From Austwickia chelonae (GTDB lineage Bacteria; Actinomycetota; Actinomycetes; Actinomycetales; Dermatophilaceae): 64,000 bases of DNA. Shown piece after piece: positions 53,297 through 63,101 of this stretch (positions are counted from its first letter, which is position 1; each line of letters begins with the position of its first letter). The stretch is taken from contig NZ_CP031447.1 of NCBI RefSeq assembly GCF_003391095.1, positions 372,001 to 436,000 of the forward strand. Direction: 5' to 3'. The translations under genes and the position numbers were made by a program. Below the pieces are notes generated by a model. The model had not been told where the DNA came from and did not search any database. It saw only the letters and a list, made by a program, of their open reading frames with translations.

Positions 53297-54539
53297 ACCA
53301 GCCGCCGGCGCGCTGCCGCTGGTGCTCGCCGCCCACGGGACCCGCGACCCCGAAGGCGTCGCCACCTGCCGATCCTTCGTCGACCGGGTACGACGTCACC
53401 TGCCCGGCGTCCACGTCGAAGAAGGGTACGTCGAACTGGTCGAACCGCCCATCGCCGACGCCCTCGCCGACGTGCTCGCCGCTCGGAAGGGGGACGCCGA
53501 AGACCCCCGTGCCGTCGTCGTCCCCCTGATGGTCGGCACCGGATGCCATGTGCAACAAGACATCCCCGAGGCCATCGCCGAAGGGACCTCCCGGGTTCCA
53601 GGAGGCCACGCCGCCTACGGCCGACCGCTCGGCCACGACCCGCGACTCCTCGGCGTACTACGCCGCCGCCTCGTCGAGGCCGCCGGTGACTGGGCGGTCG
53701 ACGGCACCGCTGTCGTCCTGCTGGGGCGCGGGACGAAAGTGCCCCAGGCGAACGCCGACCATGCCGCACTGGCCAGGCTCCTGTGGGAGGACACCGGCGC
53801 GGCGACCGTGCTGCCCGCGTACATCCAAGTCACCCATCCGTCGCTGCCCGAAGCCTTGGACCAGTTGGCTGTGCTAGGGCACCGCCGGATCGTCGTCGTA
53901 CCGAACTTCCTGTTCCCGGGGATGCTGCGCACCTGGACCCACCAGCAGTCGGCCGCGTGGAGGCAAGCGCACCCCGAGGTGACCGTTCGGGTCGGTGAAG
54001 TGATCGGCGACTGCGACGAACTCGCGGAGGTCGTCGCTGATCGCTATTACGAGGTCGCTCACGAGTGCGGCACCACCGCCACCGGTGACGCCCCGGTCTA
54101 TCTGGCCGGGCTGCGGTTGAACGGGCGTACCGTCCTGGTCGTCGGCGGCGGACGGGTCGCCGAACGCCGGGTGCCTCGTCTGATCGAAGCCGGTGCTCGG
54201 GTACGGATCGTTTCCCCCGAGCTGACCACCCGACTGTCGCGATTACGCCGAGACTGTGGCCAAATTGATTGGCAACAAAGGTTTTTCGTAGATTCCGATG
54301 TGGATGGCGCATGGTATGTCCTGGCCTGCACCGACGACCCGACAATCAACGAACGGGTCGTCGACCTCGCCGGCCGGACACAGACCTTCTGCGTCCGTGC
54401 CGACGCCGCCCGATGCGGCACCGCCTGGACCCCCGCAGTAGAACGCGCCGGAGGACTCGCCGTCGCCGTCGTCGGCGACCGTGACCCGCGCCGCTCCGCC
54501 CAGGTCCGCGACGCCCTCCTCCGCGCACTGCACGAATAA
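53289..54539 (+). CDS. cbiX-sirC: Sirohydrochlorin cobaltochelatase fused to precorrin-2 dehydrogenase
   Basis: 416 aa. Residues 1-265: CbiX/CbiK-type chelatase with metal-binding His in VLAAHGTRDPEG and conserved VVPLMVGTGCHVQQDIPEAI. Residues about 275-416: Met8/SirC NAD-dependent dehydrogenase (LNGRTVLVVGGGRVAERRVP; VLACTDDPTINERV). It would oxidise precorrin-2 to sirohydrochlorin and insert cobalt, marking the early-cobalt route. A short AT-rich patch at 54245-54310 interrupts otherwise high G+C. Overlaps the previous gene. Confidence 0.93.
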   Translation: MNEPAAGALPLVLAAHGTRDPEGVATCRSFVDRVRRHLPGVHVEEGYVELVEPPIADALADVLAARKGDAEDPRAVVVPLMVGTGCHVQQDIPEAIAEGTSRVPGGHAAYGRPLGHDPRLLGVLRRRLVEAAGDWAVDGTAVVLLGRGTKVPQANADHAALARLLWEDTGAATVLPAYIQVTHPSLPEALDQLAVLGHRRIVVVPNFLFPGMLRTWTHQQSAAWRQAHPEVTVRVGEVIGDCDELAEVVADRYYEVAHECGTTATGDAPVYLAGLRLNGRTVLVVGGGRVAERRVPRLIEAGARVRIVSPELTTRLSRLRRDCGQIDWQQRFFVDSDVDGAWYVLACTDDPTINERVVDLAGRTQTFCVRADAARCGTAWTPAVERAGGLAVAVVGDRDPRRSAQVRDALLRALHE

Positions 54540-54550
54540 CCTGAACCGAC

Positions 54551-54593
54551 GAGCCGGTGCCCGGCCGGACAGGACCCGGGCGGGCACCGGCTC
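54551..54593. terminator. Bidirectional terminator hairpin
   Basis: GAGCCGGTGCCCG (54551-54563) pairs perfectly with CGGGCACCGGCTC (54581-54593) between the convergent cbiX-sirC and cobH genes. Confidence 0.8.
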
Positions 54594-54626
54594 GGCAACC
54601 ACCAGACCGTTCGAGAAAGCGACCGG

Positions 54627-55286
54627 TCAGCGCTCCGAATCCGAAGCCGCCGCATTCACCGCCGCAACCGTCACCGCCGAACCACCCCGTCGGCCCTGCA
54701 CCACCAGGTGCTCCAAACCCAACTCGCTCTCCACCAGCGCCTGCTTCGACTCGGCCGCACCCACGAAACCCACCGGGATCCCGAAGACCGCAGCAGGACG
54801 GGCCGACGTTTCGTGGAGGCCCTCCAACAGGTGGAAGAGCGCCGTCGGTGCATTCCCGATGGCGACGAGCGCGCCGTCGAGCAGCCCCCGCTCCACCCAC
54901 CACTCCACCGCACGAGCCGTTTTCGTGGTGCCTCGTTCGCGGGCCTCCTCGGCAAGCCCCGGCTCACCCAACAGGCAGATGACGTCATTGTCGCGGGGGA
55001 GCCTGGACCGGATGATCCCGGTAGCGACCATCGTCGAATCACACAGGATCGGGGCACCGTCGAGCAATGCCGACCTGGCTGCCGCCGCGACCCCCGCGGA
55101 GAAAGCGACCTCGTCGGCGATCGACGGGTCACCAGCGGCATGACACATGCGCACCACCAGCGGCTCGACATCGGCAGGGAAACGGGACAGGTCTGCCTCG
55201 GCGCGGATGATCCGGAAGGACTCGTCATAGATGTCGGCGCCCAGGTGACGGTAGTCGTAACGAGGTACCTGCTGTGACGGCTGCAT
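54627..55286 (-). CDS. cobH: Precorrin-8X methylmutase
   Basis: 219 aa CobH/CbiC. IYDESFRIIRAEADLSRFPA, VVRMCHAAGDPSIADEVAFS with the catalytic His, and IGNAPTALFHLLEGL are diagnostic. Moves the C11 methyl to C12. Encoded opposite to the rest of the cob genes; AGGAGG lies about 10 nt before the ATG. Confidence 0.94.
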   Translation of the reverse strand: MQPSQQVPRYDYRHLGADIYDESFRIIRAEADLSRFPADVEPLVVRMCHAAGDPSIADEVAFSAGVAAAARSALLDGAPILCDSTMVATGIIRSRLPRDNDVICLLGEPGLAEEARERGTTKTARAVEWWVERGLLDGALVAIGNAPTALFHLLEGLHETSARPAAVFGIPVGFVGAAESKQALVESELGLEHLVVQGRRGGSAVTVAAVNAAASDSER

Positions 55287-55386
55287 GGTGGGGCTGCCTC
55301 CTGGGCCGATGAGGGGATGCGCTTTCCGCCCAGTCTGCCAGCGCCCCCAACGATCCGGACAGGGACATCCGGCCTCGTCCTGCCCT

Positions 55387-55487
55387 GGATCGGGGCGTGG
55401 ATCGGGGCGTGGACCGGGGTTTGGTTCGGGGTGTGGACCGGGGCGTGGATCGGGGCGTAGATCGGGGCGTAGATCGGGGTGTGGATC
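55387..55487. repeat. 12-bp tandem repeat array
   Basis: About eight copies of GGATCGGGGCGT with small variations (GGACCGGGGTTT, AGATCGGGGCGT). Non-coding in context: it lies upstream of cobH and before a large inverted repeat. Confidence 0.85.
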
Positions 55488-55594
55488 GGAACCTGGGCAC
55501 CGTACTCGGTGCTCAGGTTCCGGTTGATGGGGGAGATCAGCGGGAAACCTTGGAACAACCTTGACCTGAGCACCGAGTACGGTGCCCAGGTTCC
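55488..55594. repeat. Perfect 31-bp inverted repeat with 45-bp spacer
   Basis: Arms 55488-55518 and 55564-55594 are exact reverse complements. Each arm is itself nearly palindromic (GCACCG-TACT-CGGTGC core flanked by CCTG/CAGG). It could form a large cruciform or, in RNA, either one long stem or two short ones. Confidence 0.9.
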
Positions 55595-55768
55595 GAGAAG
55601 GGTGGGGAAGAGGGTGAAGAAGAGGTGGGGAAGAGGGCGCAGGAGGGAACGGGAGAGAAAGGGGTGAGGAAGAGGGTGCAGGAGGGAAGAGGGTGAGGAA
55701 GAGGGTGCAGGAGGGAAGAGGGTGAGGAAGAGGGTGCAGGAGGGAAGAGGGTGCAGGAAGGAAGAGGG
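55595..55768 (+). repeat. Polypurine tract with 29-bp tandem repeats
   Basis: Almost pure G/A on the plus strand for about 170 bp. Three exact 29-bp units beginning GTGAGGAAGAGGGTGCAGGA are at 55664-55692, 55693-55721 and 55722-55750, followed by a partial unit. Polypurine mirror-rich DNA can form triplex structures. It ends at the stop of the CGNR gene. Confidence 0.9.
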
Positions 55769-56369
55769 TTACTCAGGACGCCGGGCGAACTCGGCCCGAC
55801 GGCGACGCCGCGCCGCTGAATTGACCCGGCTCTGACAGCGAGTCGAACAGAAACGCCGATGAGCGCTCCGTGAGGCATCCAAATAGACCCGGTCACACAG
55901 CGGAGCCGAACACACCCCGAGCCGACCACCCAGATCGCCGTCCACCGCCATCGCCAGACCCGCCGCGATCCCCGCCACCCAACTCCGCCCGAACGAACCG
56001 TCCGGGCCACGGAAATACAAACCGTGACCACCACCGGACGTCGGATACAGACACGGACGGACATCACTGTCGACCAACATCCGATTGACCGTGCCCACCG
56101 CGGTCTCCTCGTCCCCCGCCTCCAAAGCCTCGAAGACCGTACGAGCCTGCGCCGCACATGCCGCGATCAGCCGGGCATCGTGCAACGAAGGCCGGGTCGC
56201 ATAGTCCGGACGACGCAGCGCCTCCACGATCGCGTCGGCCAGAGCCATCCCGCTGGGTGCCTCGAAAGGATGCCCGCCGGCATGCCCAGGCGTCAGCGCA
56301 TTCACCAGAGCGACAGCGGCGTCGGTGAGCCGATCGACATGGCTGTGGAAGCACATGAGCTCGTTCACC
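55769..56369 (-). CDS. CGNR zinc-finger transcriptional regulator
   Basis: About 200 aa. N-terminal ABATE-like helical domain (DRLTDAAVALVNALTP; ARLIAACAAQARTVFEALEAG) and a C-terminal CGNR-type zinc finger: GVCSAPLCDRVYLDASRSAH then RRFCSTRCQSRVNSAARRRR, with the four Cys. GTG 56369 has AAAGG 4 nt upstream; ATG 56357 is an alternative, and the frame up to 56524 is not needed. Divergent from cbiM, so it may control cobalt uptake or B12 genes (inference). Confidence 0.82.
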
Positions 56370-56484
56370 CGGCCTTTCCCCTGCGGCACTGCTGCCTGGG
56401 AAGCGTACGACGAGCACACACCCGCCGGTGCAGAGGACCGAGGACCCGGGCCGAAAATGCCCGAATATGCCACGATGCGTATAT

Positions 56485-56585
56485 CTGATCGTTCATCTCG
56501 GAGGAAGCCGGGCGAAGCCGGCACGGTCGCGCCACTGTGAACACCGCATCGACGCGGTGGAAGTCAGGAACTCCGGAAGAACGAG
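56485..56585 (+). promoter_or_regulatory. Cobalamin riboswitch upstream of cbiM
   Basis: GCCGGGCGAAGCCGGCACGG, B12 box CGCGCCACTGTGA, a stem ACCGCATCGACGCGGT and GGAAGTCAGGAACTCC follow in order. About 45 nt separate it from the cbiM start. It should switch off cobalt uptake when B12 is plentiful. Confidence 0.92.
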
Positions 56586-56630
56586 AAACCGACGATCGAG
56601 ACGCGTCATCTCGAGAGGAGATATCTGCTC

Positions 56631-57326
56631 ATGCACATCGCCGAGGGATTCCTCCCTCCACTCCACTGCGCACTGTGGGCGTTGACCTCCGCGCCCTTCG
56701 TGGTCCACGGAGCCAGAGCCGTGGTCGCCGAATCCCGCGAAAACCCCGAGAACCGGCTGCTGCTGGCTGCTGCGGGAGCCTTCACCCTGGTGCTCTCCGC
56801 CATCAAACTGCCCTCGGTGACCGGCAGCTCCTCCCATCCCACCGGCACAGGACTGGGCGCAGTGATCTTCCGCCCACCGGTCATGGCCTTCCTCGGCGGG
56901 GTAGTCCTGCTCTTCCAAGCGTTGCTCCTCGCCCACGGCGGGCTGACGACACTCGGCGCGAACATCTTCTCGATGGCGATCATCGGCCCCTGGTGCGGAT
57001 ACGCCTGCTTCGTCGCGGCCCGCCGCCTGCGCCTGCCCGCAGAAATCGGCGTCTTCGTGGCGATGGCGGTCGCGAACCTGGCGACCTATGTGACGACCAG
57101 CCTGCAGCTGGCCCTCGCCTACCCCGACGCATCTGGTGGGTTCATTGGAGCAGCAGTGAAATTCCTTGGAGTATTCGCGCTGACCCAGATACCGCTCGCC
57201 CTCGTCGAAGGCTTCCTCGGCATCGCGGTCTTCCGGTTCCTCACCCGAGTCGCCGCCCCCGAACTGGCCCGGCGAGGACTGCACACATCCGACAGCGCAC
57301 CGGAACCGGAGGCCTCCCATGTCTGA
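56631..57326 (+). CDS. cbiM: Cobalt ECF transporter substrate-specific subunit
   Basis: 231 aa. Begins [16 protein letters not shown]: the N-terminal Met-His motif is the conserved metal ligand of CbiM. Six or seven membrane helices. AGGAG lies about 11 nt upstream of the ATG. Overlaps cbiN by 8 nt. Confidence 0.95.
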   Translation: MHIAEGFLPPLHCALWALTSAPFVVHGARAVVAESRENPENRLLLAAAGAFTLVLSAIKLPSVTGSSSHPTGTGLGAVIFRPPVMAFLGGVVLLFQALLLAHGGLTTLGANIFSMAIIGPWCGYACFVAARRLRLPAEIGVFVAMAVANLATYVTTSLQLALAYPDASGGFIGAAVKFLGVFALTQIPLALVEGFLGIAVFRFLTRVAAPELARRGLHTSDSAPEPEASHV

Positions 57327-57687
57327 ACGCCCCCGCCGCGCGCCGCGCCGAACCCCCTGGGTGAGCGCCTGCTGCCTCCTGGCCGCCGTGGCCCTGGCCG
57401 TCCTGTCCTGGTCGTTGGCGCCCCGCCCGAAAGACGACGGAGAAGAAGCCTTCGGCGGGACGGACGCCGCAGTCAGCGCCATGTTGGAGAAGGACGGCGC
57501 CCAACGGTGGTTCGAGCCACTCTTCGAGCCCGGCAGCGGTGAAGTCGAATCGGGTCTCTTCGCTGCCCAGGCCGCACTGGGCGGGCTGATCTTCGGGTAC
57601 GCGGTCGGTAGGCTGCACGGGCGTCGCGGAGCTCACGAAACCCGCTCGGAGACCGGACCGGCTGCGGCATCGACAGGCCGACCCTGA
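57319..57687 (+). CDS. cbiN: Cobalt transport protein CbiN
   Basis: 122 aa with two membrane helices (about residues 16-34 and 80-98) around an extracytoplasmic loop containing [33 protein letters not shown], the usual CbiN loop type. Required together with CbiM for cobalt uptake. ATG overlaps cbiM. Confidence 0.9.
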   Translation: MSERPRRAPRRTPWVSACCLLAAVALAVLSWSLAPRPKDDGEEAFGGTDAAVSAMLEKDGAQRWFEPLFEPGSGEVESGLFAAQAALGGLIFGYAVGRLHGRRGAHETRSETGPAAASTGRP

Positions 57688-58527
57688 GTGTCCATCCGTC
57701 TGACCTCCCTCGATGACGCCGCGTGGACCAGCCCGTGGCGTCATCGCGCCGTCCGGGACAAAGCTCTGCTGAGCGCCGGACTGATCGGAACAGCTTTGTT
57801 CGCGCCGGTGTTGCCCGGCGGTGTTCTCGCTGCGCTGGCCTCCACGGCGGTCCTGGTCGGCCCGGCCCGGGTGCCCGGACGTCTGTTCGTCGAAGCGATG
57901 GTGGTTCCGGTGCTCTTCACCGTGCTGGGTGCCGTGCCGGTGGCGGTGGCTGTCGGACCCTCGACCGCCGACGCCTGGTGGTCCTGGGGCGCGCTGTCGG
58001 TCGGTCCGGACGGTGCAGCGCGGGCCGTCGCCCTGGTCGTCCACGGCGTCGCCGGAGCTGCTGCGGTCATGGTCTTGGCGACCACGACTCCCGTGGTCGA
58101 CCTGGTCACCGCAAGTCGCCGCCTGCGGGTGCCCGAGGCCTGCTTGGACGTGGCAGCGTTGATCTACCGGTGGTGTTTCGTTCTGCTCGACACCGTGGTC
58201 ACCGTGCGTGAAGCCCAGGCAGGACGGCTCGGGACGGCGCCGGTGGGGCGTCCTGGCCGGTCGGTCTGGCAGGGGCGGATGGAGACGACAGGGGCGCTGG
58301 TCGGTGTGGTCCTGGTGCGTTCCTGGGCGCGGGCGGCCAGGCTGTCCGACGGTTTGGCCGGGCGAGGCTACGACGGTGATCTGATCACCCTTCCCCGGCA
58401 GCGGGAGAGCTCACCGTTCTTCCTCGCCGCCACAGTAGCCGGTCTGCTCATGATCTGGGCAGTCACCGCCTTGTGGACGTGGTACGGGCTCGGGGAGCAC
58501 GCCTGGTGGGCGGGGGTATCCCGGTGA
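57688..58527 (+). CDS. cbiQ: Cobalt ECF transporter T component
   Basis: 279 aa with six membrane segments. The coupling motifs of EcfT proteins are present: [13 protein letters not shown] and [21 protein letters not shown] (A-R-G type). GTG directly follows the cbiN stop. Confidence 0.92.
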   Translation: MSIRLTSLDDAAWTSPWRHRAVRDKALLSAGLIGTALFAPVLPGGVLAALASTAVLVGPARVPGRLFVEAMVVPVLFTVLGAVPVAVAVGPSTADAWWSWGALSVGPDGAARAVALVVHGVAGAAAVMVLATTTPVVDLVTASRRLRVPEACLDVAALIYRWCFVLLDTVVTVREAQAGRLGTAPVGRPGRSVWQGRMETTGALVGVVLVRSWARAARLSDGLAGRGYDGDLITLPRQRESSPFFLAATVAGLLMIWAVTALWTWYGLGEHAWWAGVSR

Positions 58528-59345
58528 CTTCTGCTGTGGTAACCGTGCACGGCCTCGTCGCCGGGCACCCAGGCGCTGAACCGGTGCTGCGCGGCTTGGA
58601 CCTTCATGTCCCCGCAGGTCGACGGCTTGTGCTGCTCGGTGCCAATGGTTCGGGGAAGACCACCTTGTTGCGTTGCCTCTCCGGGGCGCACCGGCCCACA
58701 TCCGGACGGATCGTTGCCGGTCACCGTACGTTGACCTACGACCGGGCAGGGTTACGCACCCATCGCACCGAGGTGCAGCTGGTCCTGCAGGACCCGGACG
58801 ATCAGTTGTTCTCCGCAGACGTCGCCCAGGACGTCTCCTTCGGCCCGATGAACCTCGGCCTGCCCGTCGAGGAGGTCCGTACCCGCGTTGACGAAGCCCT
58901 CGCCCTGGTCGGGGCCTCGCATCTCGCGGAACGTCCTACGCATCAGCTGTCCTACGGGGAACGTAAACGGGTGGCCACGGCCGGTGCGGTGGCCATGCGA
59001 CCCCGGGTGCTTCTGCTGGACGAGCCGACGGCCGGGTTGGATCCGGCCGGGACCGCCGCGATGCTCACCGCACTGGAACGTCTCGAAGCAGCCGGGACGA
59101 CGGTCGCCCTGTCCACCCATGACGTCGATTTGGCCTTGTCCTGGGCCGATGACGCCGCCGTGGTGCACTCGGGAACGGTGACCTCGGGGCCGGTCACCGA
59201 GCTGTTGGACGATGCGGCATTGTTGGGACGTGCCGGTCTGGCGCGGCCCTGGCCCTTGGAACTGGCGCGCAGGGTGGGCCTGCCGGGGCGTCCGCGCACG
59301 CTCGAGGCCGTCGCGCAGGCCTGGACCGCTCAGGAGAGAACATGA
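58524..59345 (+). CDS. cbiO: Cobalt ECF transporter ATPase
   Basis: 273 aa. Walker [11 protein letters not shown]-loop [16 protein letters not shown] (typical of ECF/CbiO ATPases), signature [15 protein letters not shown], Walker [13 protein letters not shown] and His in [12 protein letters not shown] start overlaps the cbiQ stop (GTGA). The frame is open upstream, but that part is inside cbiQ. Confidence 0.94.
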   Translation: MTSAVVTVHGLVAGHPGAEPVLRGLDLHVPAGRRLVLLGANGSGKTTLLRCLSGAHRPTSGRIVAGHRTLTYDRAGLRTHRTEVQLVLQDPDDQLFSADVAQDVSFGPMNLGLPVEEVRTRVDEALALVGASHLAERPTHQLSYGERKRVATAGAVAMRPRVLLLDEPTAGLDPAGTAAMLTALERLEAAGTTVALSTHDVDLALSWADDAAVVHSGTVTSGPVTELLDDAALLGRAGLARPWPLELARRVGLPGRPRTLEAVAQAWTAQERT

Positions 59346-61927
59346 CCGAAGCCGTCACCCTTCCACGTCTGGTGATCGCGGCTCCGGCCTCCGGCCACGG
59401 CAAGACCACGGTCACCATCGGGGTGATGGCGGCGCTGCGCCGGCGCGGTCTGGAGGTGGCCCCGGCGAAGGTGGGCCCCGACTACATCGATCCCGGCTAC
59501 CACTCGTTGGCCGCTGGACGGCCAGGCCGGAACCTCGACCCTTTCCTCGTCGGTGAGGAACTCGTCACCCCGCTGCTGCTCCACGGCGCGCGCACCCCGA
59601 AACCCTGCGATGTCGCCGTCATCGAAGGAGTCATGGGTTTGTACGACGGCCGCCTGGGCACTGCGGGTTTCGCGTCGACGGCGCATGTAGCGGCCTTGAC
59701 CGACAGCCCGGTGGTCCTCGTCGTCGACGTCCGTCACGTGTCTCGCACCGTCGGCGCGGTCGTCCAGGGGCTGGCATCCTTCGACCCGTCGGTCACGGTG
59801 GCGGGGGTCATCCTCAACCAGGTGGGTTCGCCTCGGCACGAGGCCGAGATCAGACGGGTCCTCGACGAGATCGGGATGCCGGTCGTCGGCGCGCTGCCTC
59901 GCGACCGGAAGATCGAATCCCCTTCCCGCCACCTGGGGTTGGTCCCTGCTGAGGAACGGCCGGAATCCTCGGCCGTGCTGGAAGCGCTCGCCGACCATGT
60001 CGTCGACCGGGTCGATCTGGATCTTCTGCTCGACTTGGCCCGTTCGGCGCCACCGCTGCCCGGACCGGCCTGGGATCCGGTCGCAGCCCTGTCCGCGGAC
60101 GAGACCTCCCTGGTCGCGGACGTTCAGTCCGGTGCCGGGCCGGGTGCCGCCGGATCAGATGCCGAACGTCCGGTGGTCGCGGTCGCCGGAGGCCGGGCCT
60201 TCACCTTCCGGTACGCGGAGACCACTGAGCTGCTCGCCGCCGCAGGATGTACGCCGGTCGTCTTCGACCCGTTGCGTGACCCGAGCCTGCCTGAAGGCAC
60301 CCGGGGGCTCTACCTGGGTGGGGGATTCCCGGAGGTTCATGCTGCCGAACTCACCGCCAATGAGGCTCTGCGGGCGCAGATCGCCGATGCCGTGGTGGCG
60401 GGGATGCCGACGGTCGCCGAGTGCGCGGGGCTGCTCTACCTGTGCCGGACGGTCGACGGCGTGCCCATGACAGGGGCTTTGCCGGTGGAGGCGGCGATGG
60501 CGCCTCGTTTGACGATGGGTTATCGGCGGGGGGTGGCTCCAGCGGATCTGCTGGTCGCCGCGCAGGGGGAGGAGGTCGCCGGACATGAGTTCCACCGCAC
60601 GCAGGTATGTCTTCCCGAGGGCGGTCTGGGCTCCGGGGCGTGGTCGGCGGCTTGGGAACTGGACGGACGGGAGGACGGGGTGTCGGCCGACCCTGCGGGG
60701 ACGGGGCGGCCAACGGTCCACGCCAGTTATCTGCACACCCATTGGGCGGGATGTCCACGCTCGGTGCGGAATTTCGCGGCGGCGGTGCGGGCCTTCGAAC
60801 CGGCGGCAGGCGCGCAGATCGGGCTGCTTGCGGGGGCCGGCGCAGAGGCTGCCTCGCAGGATGTCGTGTCGGTGGCTGTGGCCTCGGCCGGAGCAGTGGA
60901 CCTGCACCATCACGGGGACGACGATCTTGCACCGGGGCTGGTCGATCTGGCGGTGAACGTCCGCCCGGCACGTACCCCGGACGTCTTGGTGCAGGCGGTG
61001 GTCGAGGATGCCGACTGGGCGGCCTATCCGGATGTGCGGCCGTTGCGGGAGGCCTTGGCGGCGCATCACGGGGTGCCGGTGGAGTCGGTGCTGCCCACGG
61101 CTGGTGGTGCGGAGGCTTTTACGTTGGTGGCGCGGGCCGTCGCCGCGTCGATGCCGGTGGTGGTGCATCCTCAGTTCACCGAGCCGGAGGCTGCTTTGAC
61201 CGCGGCGGGGCGGCGGGTGCGCCGTCACGTGTTGACCGCAGGTCATGGTTTCCGTCTGGACCCGGGGGCGATCGCCGATGATGCGGACCTGGTGGTGGTC
61301 GGTAATCCCACGAATCCGACATCGGTCCTGCATCCGGCGTCGGTCCTGGATGCGCTGCGTCGGCCCGGCCGGGTCCTGGTGGTGGACGAGGCCTTCATGG
61401 ATGCGGTGCCGGGGGAGCCGGAGTCGTTGATCCGGCCGGGTGATCTGGCCGGGGTGCTGGTGTTGCGGTCGTTGACGAAGACGTGGGGGATCGCAGGCCT
61501 TCGGGCGGGCTACGTGGTGGGCGATCCGGAGTTGGTGGCCGGGCTGGCGGCCCAGCAGCCGCCGTGGTCGGTGTCGACCCCGGCGATCCGGGCGGGGCTG
61601 GCGACGTTGACCGCGTCGGCGCAGCAGGTTGCTGCTGAGGATGCGCGTCGTCTTCCGGTGGAGCGGGACGATCTGGTGGCGCGCCTGCGCGCGGTCGGTG
61701 CTGAGGTGGTCACTCCTGCGCAGGGTCCGTTCGTCCTGGTGGATACGTCGGCCTGGGGTTCGGGTTCGGTGAGGGAGGCGTTGGCTGCTGAGGGTTTCGC
61801 TGTCCGTCGTGGGGAGACCTTCCCGGGGTTGGGGGAGTCGTGGATCCGGGTGGCGGTGCGGGATGCGGGGGTGCATGAGCGTTTTGTGGCTGCTGTGGCG
61901 CGGGTGCATTCCCGGGCGCGGGGGTGA
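59342..61927 (+). CDS. cobB-cobC: Cobyrinate a,c-diamide synthase fused to CobC-type aminotransferase
   Basis: 861 aa. Residues 1-~480: CobB/CbiA amidase with P-loop ASGHGKTT (16-23), [11 protein letters not shown], and a glutaminase domain with Cys361 ([10 protein letters not shown]) and [10 protein letters not shown]. Residues ~505-861: fold-type I PLP aminotransferase like CobC/threonine-phosphate decarboxylase; Lys713 in [15 protein letters not shown] binds PLP, preceded by GNPTNPTSV and [10 protein letters not shown]. The chain would provide both the a,c-diamide and the aminopropanol arm. ATG overlaps cbiO stop. Codon use shifts from C- to G-ending in the second half, as if the two parts had different histories. 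Confidence 0.92.
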   Translation: MTEAVTLPRLVIAAPASGHGKTTVTIGVMAALRRRGLEVAPAKVGPDYIDPGYHSLAAGRPGRNLDPFLVGEELVTPLLLHGARTPKPCDVAVIEGVMGLYDGRLGTAGFASTAHVAALTDSPVVLVVDVRHVSRTVGAVVQGLASFDPSVTVAGVILNQVGSPRHEAEIRRVLDEIGMPVVGALPRDRKIESPSRHLGLVPAEERPESSAVLEALADHVVDRVDLDLLLDLARSAPPLPGPAWDPVAALSADETSLVADVQSGAGPGAAGSDAERPVVAVAGGRAFTFRYAETTELLAAAGCTPVVFDPLRDPSLPEGTRGLYLGGGFPEVHAAELTANEALRAQIADAVVAGMPTVAECAGLLYLCRTVDGVPMTGALPVEAAMAPRLTMGYRRGVAPADLLVAAQGEEVAGHEFHRTQVCLPEGGLGSGAWSAAWELDGREDGVSADPAGTGRPTVHASYLHTHWAGCPRSVRNFAAAVRAFEPAAGAQIGLLAGAGAEAASQDVVSVAVASAGAVDLHHHGDDDLAPGLVDLAVNVRPARTPDVLVQAVVEDADWAAYPDVRPLREALAAHHGVPVESVLPTAGGAEAFTLVARAVAASMPVVVHPQFTEPEAALTAAGRRVRRHVLTAGHGFRLDPGAIADDADLVVVGNPTNPTSVLHPASVLDALRRPGRVLVVDEAFMDAVPGEPESLIRPGDLAGVLVLRSLTKTWGIAGLRAGYVVGDPELVAGLAAQQPPWSVSTPAIRAGLATLTASAQQVAAEDARRLPVERDDLVARLRAVGAEVVTPAQGPFVLVDTSAWGSGSVREALAAEGFAVRRGETFPGLGESWIRVAVRDAGVHERFVAAVARVHSRARG

Positions 61928-62005
61928 ATGCTTCCGGATCGGTGACGAGGTTTGAGAGTTCTTGATCTGTCGGGGATGACGGTGCGGGGTGGCCTTCACC
62001 TGAAA

Positions 62006-62022
62006 GTAATAATGATTCTCAC
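62006..62022. promoter_or_regulatory. Fur-family-like box over promoter
   Basis: GTAATAATGATTCTCAC lies within an AT-rich island just before the -10 box of the importer operon. AATGATTCTCA resembles Fur/iron-box half sites (TGATAATCATTATCA type), suggesting metal-dependent repression. Confidence 0.55.
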
Positions 62023-62024
62023 TC

Positions 62025-62030
62025 TATGAT
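62025..62030 (+). promoter_or_regulatory. -10 box for leaderless permease gene
   Basis: TATGAT is followed by 6 nt and then GTG 62037, with no ribosome site. Confidence 0.6.
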
Positions 62031-62036
62031 GGGGCG

Positions 62037-63101
62037 GTGTCCTCGACCCGCCGCCTCACCCGCAGAGCCCACCTGCTGTCCGTGGTGCTCGCGCTCGCCA
62101 TCCCCGTCCTGATCATCGTCTCCGGAGCGACCGGACCACTGAGGACCACCTTCACCGAAGCCGCCCAACTCGTCGCCGGACACCTCGTCCCCGGCCTGAG
62201 CTGGATGACCGACGGCAGCCTCAGCCCCGCGCAGGACCAAGCCGTCTGGAACTTCCGACTGCCCCGCACCCTCCTCGCCGGCGTCGTCGGAGCCTGCCTC
62301 GCCCTGGCCGGAGCGCTCCTGCAAGCCGTCGTCCGCAACCCCCTCGCCGAGCCCTATGTCCTCGGCGTCTCCTCCGGCGCCGGACTCGGGGCCGTCCTCG
62401 TCATCGTCTTCGGCAGCGCTGCTGTCGCCGGTCTCTCCCTGAGCGCCGCCGCCTTCGCCGGGGCCCTCCTGGCCACCGTCCTCGTCCACATCCTGGCCAG
62501 CCAGGACGGCATCATCAGCCCCCAGCGACTCATCCTCGCCGGAGTCGCGCTGGGCACTCTCCTCGCTGCCCTGACCAACTACCTCACCATCAGCACCGAA
62601 GCCCAGAACGTCTACAGCGTTCTCTACTTCACCCTCGGATCGGTCTCCGGAGCGAACTTCGAGAAAGTCATCTGGCCACTGATCGCCCTCGTCGCCGTCG
62701 CCCTCGTCGCCATCAGCCGCAGCCGCGTCCTCAACGCCATGCTCGTCGGCGATGAATCAGCCACATCCCTGGGCGTCGACGTCCAACGCACCCGGCGACT
62801 CACCCTGGCCGCCGCCGCCCTCCTCACCGGCACCTCCGTCGCCGTCGCCGGCGGTATCGGCTTCGTCGGCCTGGTCGTCCCCCACGTCACCCGGATCCTC
62901 GTCGGCTCCGACCACCGACGTACCCTCCCGGTCACCGTCCTGGCCGGAGCCGTCCTGCTCATGGTCTGCGACCTGCTGGCCCGCACCATCGCCGACCCCG
63001 TCGAGATCCCCATCGGCATCGTCACCGCCGTCCTCGGTGCGCCCTTCTTCCTGTGGATCATGCGCACCGCCGGAGCCGTCCGAGGAGGAATGAACCGATG
63101 A
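62037..63101 (+). CDS. FecCD-family ABC importer permease
   Basis: 354 aa, about nine or ten membrane helices. LPRTLLAGVVGACLALAGAL, RNPLAEPYVLGVSSGAGLGA, and GFVGLVVPHVTRILVGSDHR (EAA-like coupling loop) are typical of siderophore/heme/B12 (FecD/BtuC) permeases. The iron-box-like site upstream favours a siderophore substrate, but closeness to cobalamin genes leaves corrinoid uptake possible. Confidence 0.9.
   Translation: MSSTRRLTRRAHLLSVVLALAIPVLIIVSGATGPLRTTFTEAAQLVAGHLVPGLSWMTDGSLSPAQDQAVWNFRLPRTLLAGVVGACLALAGALLQAVVRNPLAEPYVLGVSSGAGLGAVLVIVFGSAAVAGLSLSAAAFAGALLATVLVHILASQDGIISPQRLILAGVALGTLLAALTNYLTISTEAQNVYSVLYFTLGSVSGANFEKVIWPLIALVAVALVAISRSRVLNAMLVGDESATSLGVDVQRTRRLTLAAAALLTGTSVAVAGGIGFVGLVVPHVTRILVGSDHRRTLPVTVLAGAVLLMVCDLLARTIADPVEIPIGIVTAVLGAPFFLWIMRTAGAVRGGMNR

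Noticed and set aside
54671-55573. 300-aa ORF overlapping cobH with TPIYAPI-like repeats
   Set aside because: Its body is a frame shadow of cobH, and its repeats are only the translated 12-bp array.
55664-55750. CRISPR-like array
   Set aside because: The 29-bp units are directly adjacent without spacers and are polypurine; no cas genes are near.
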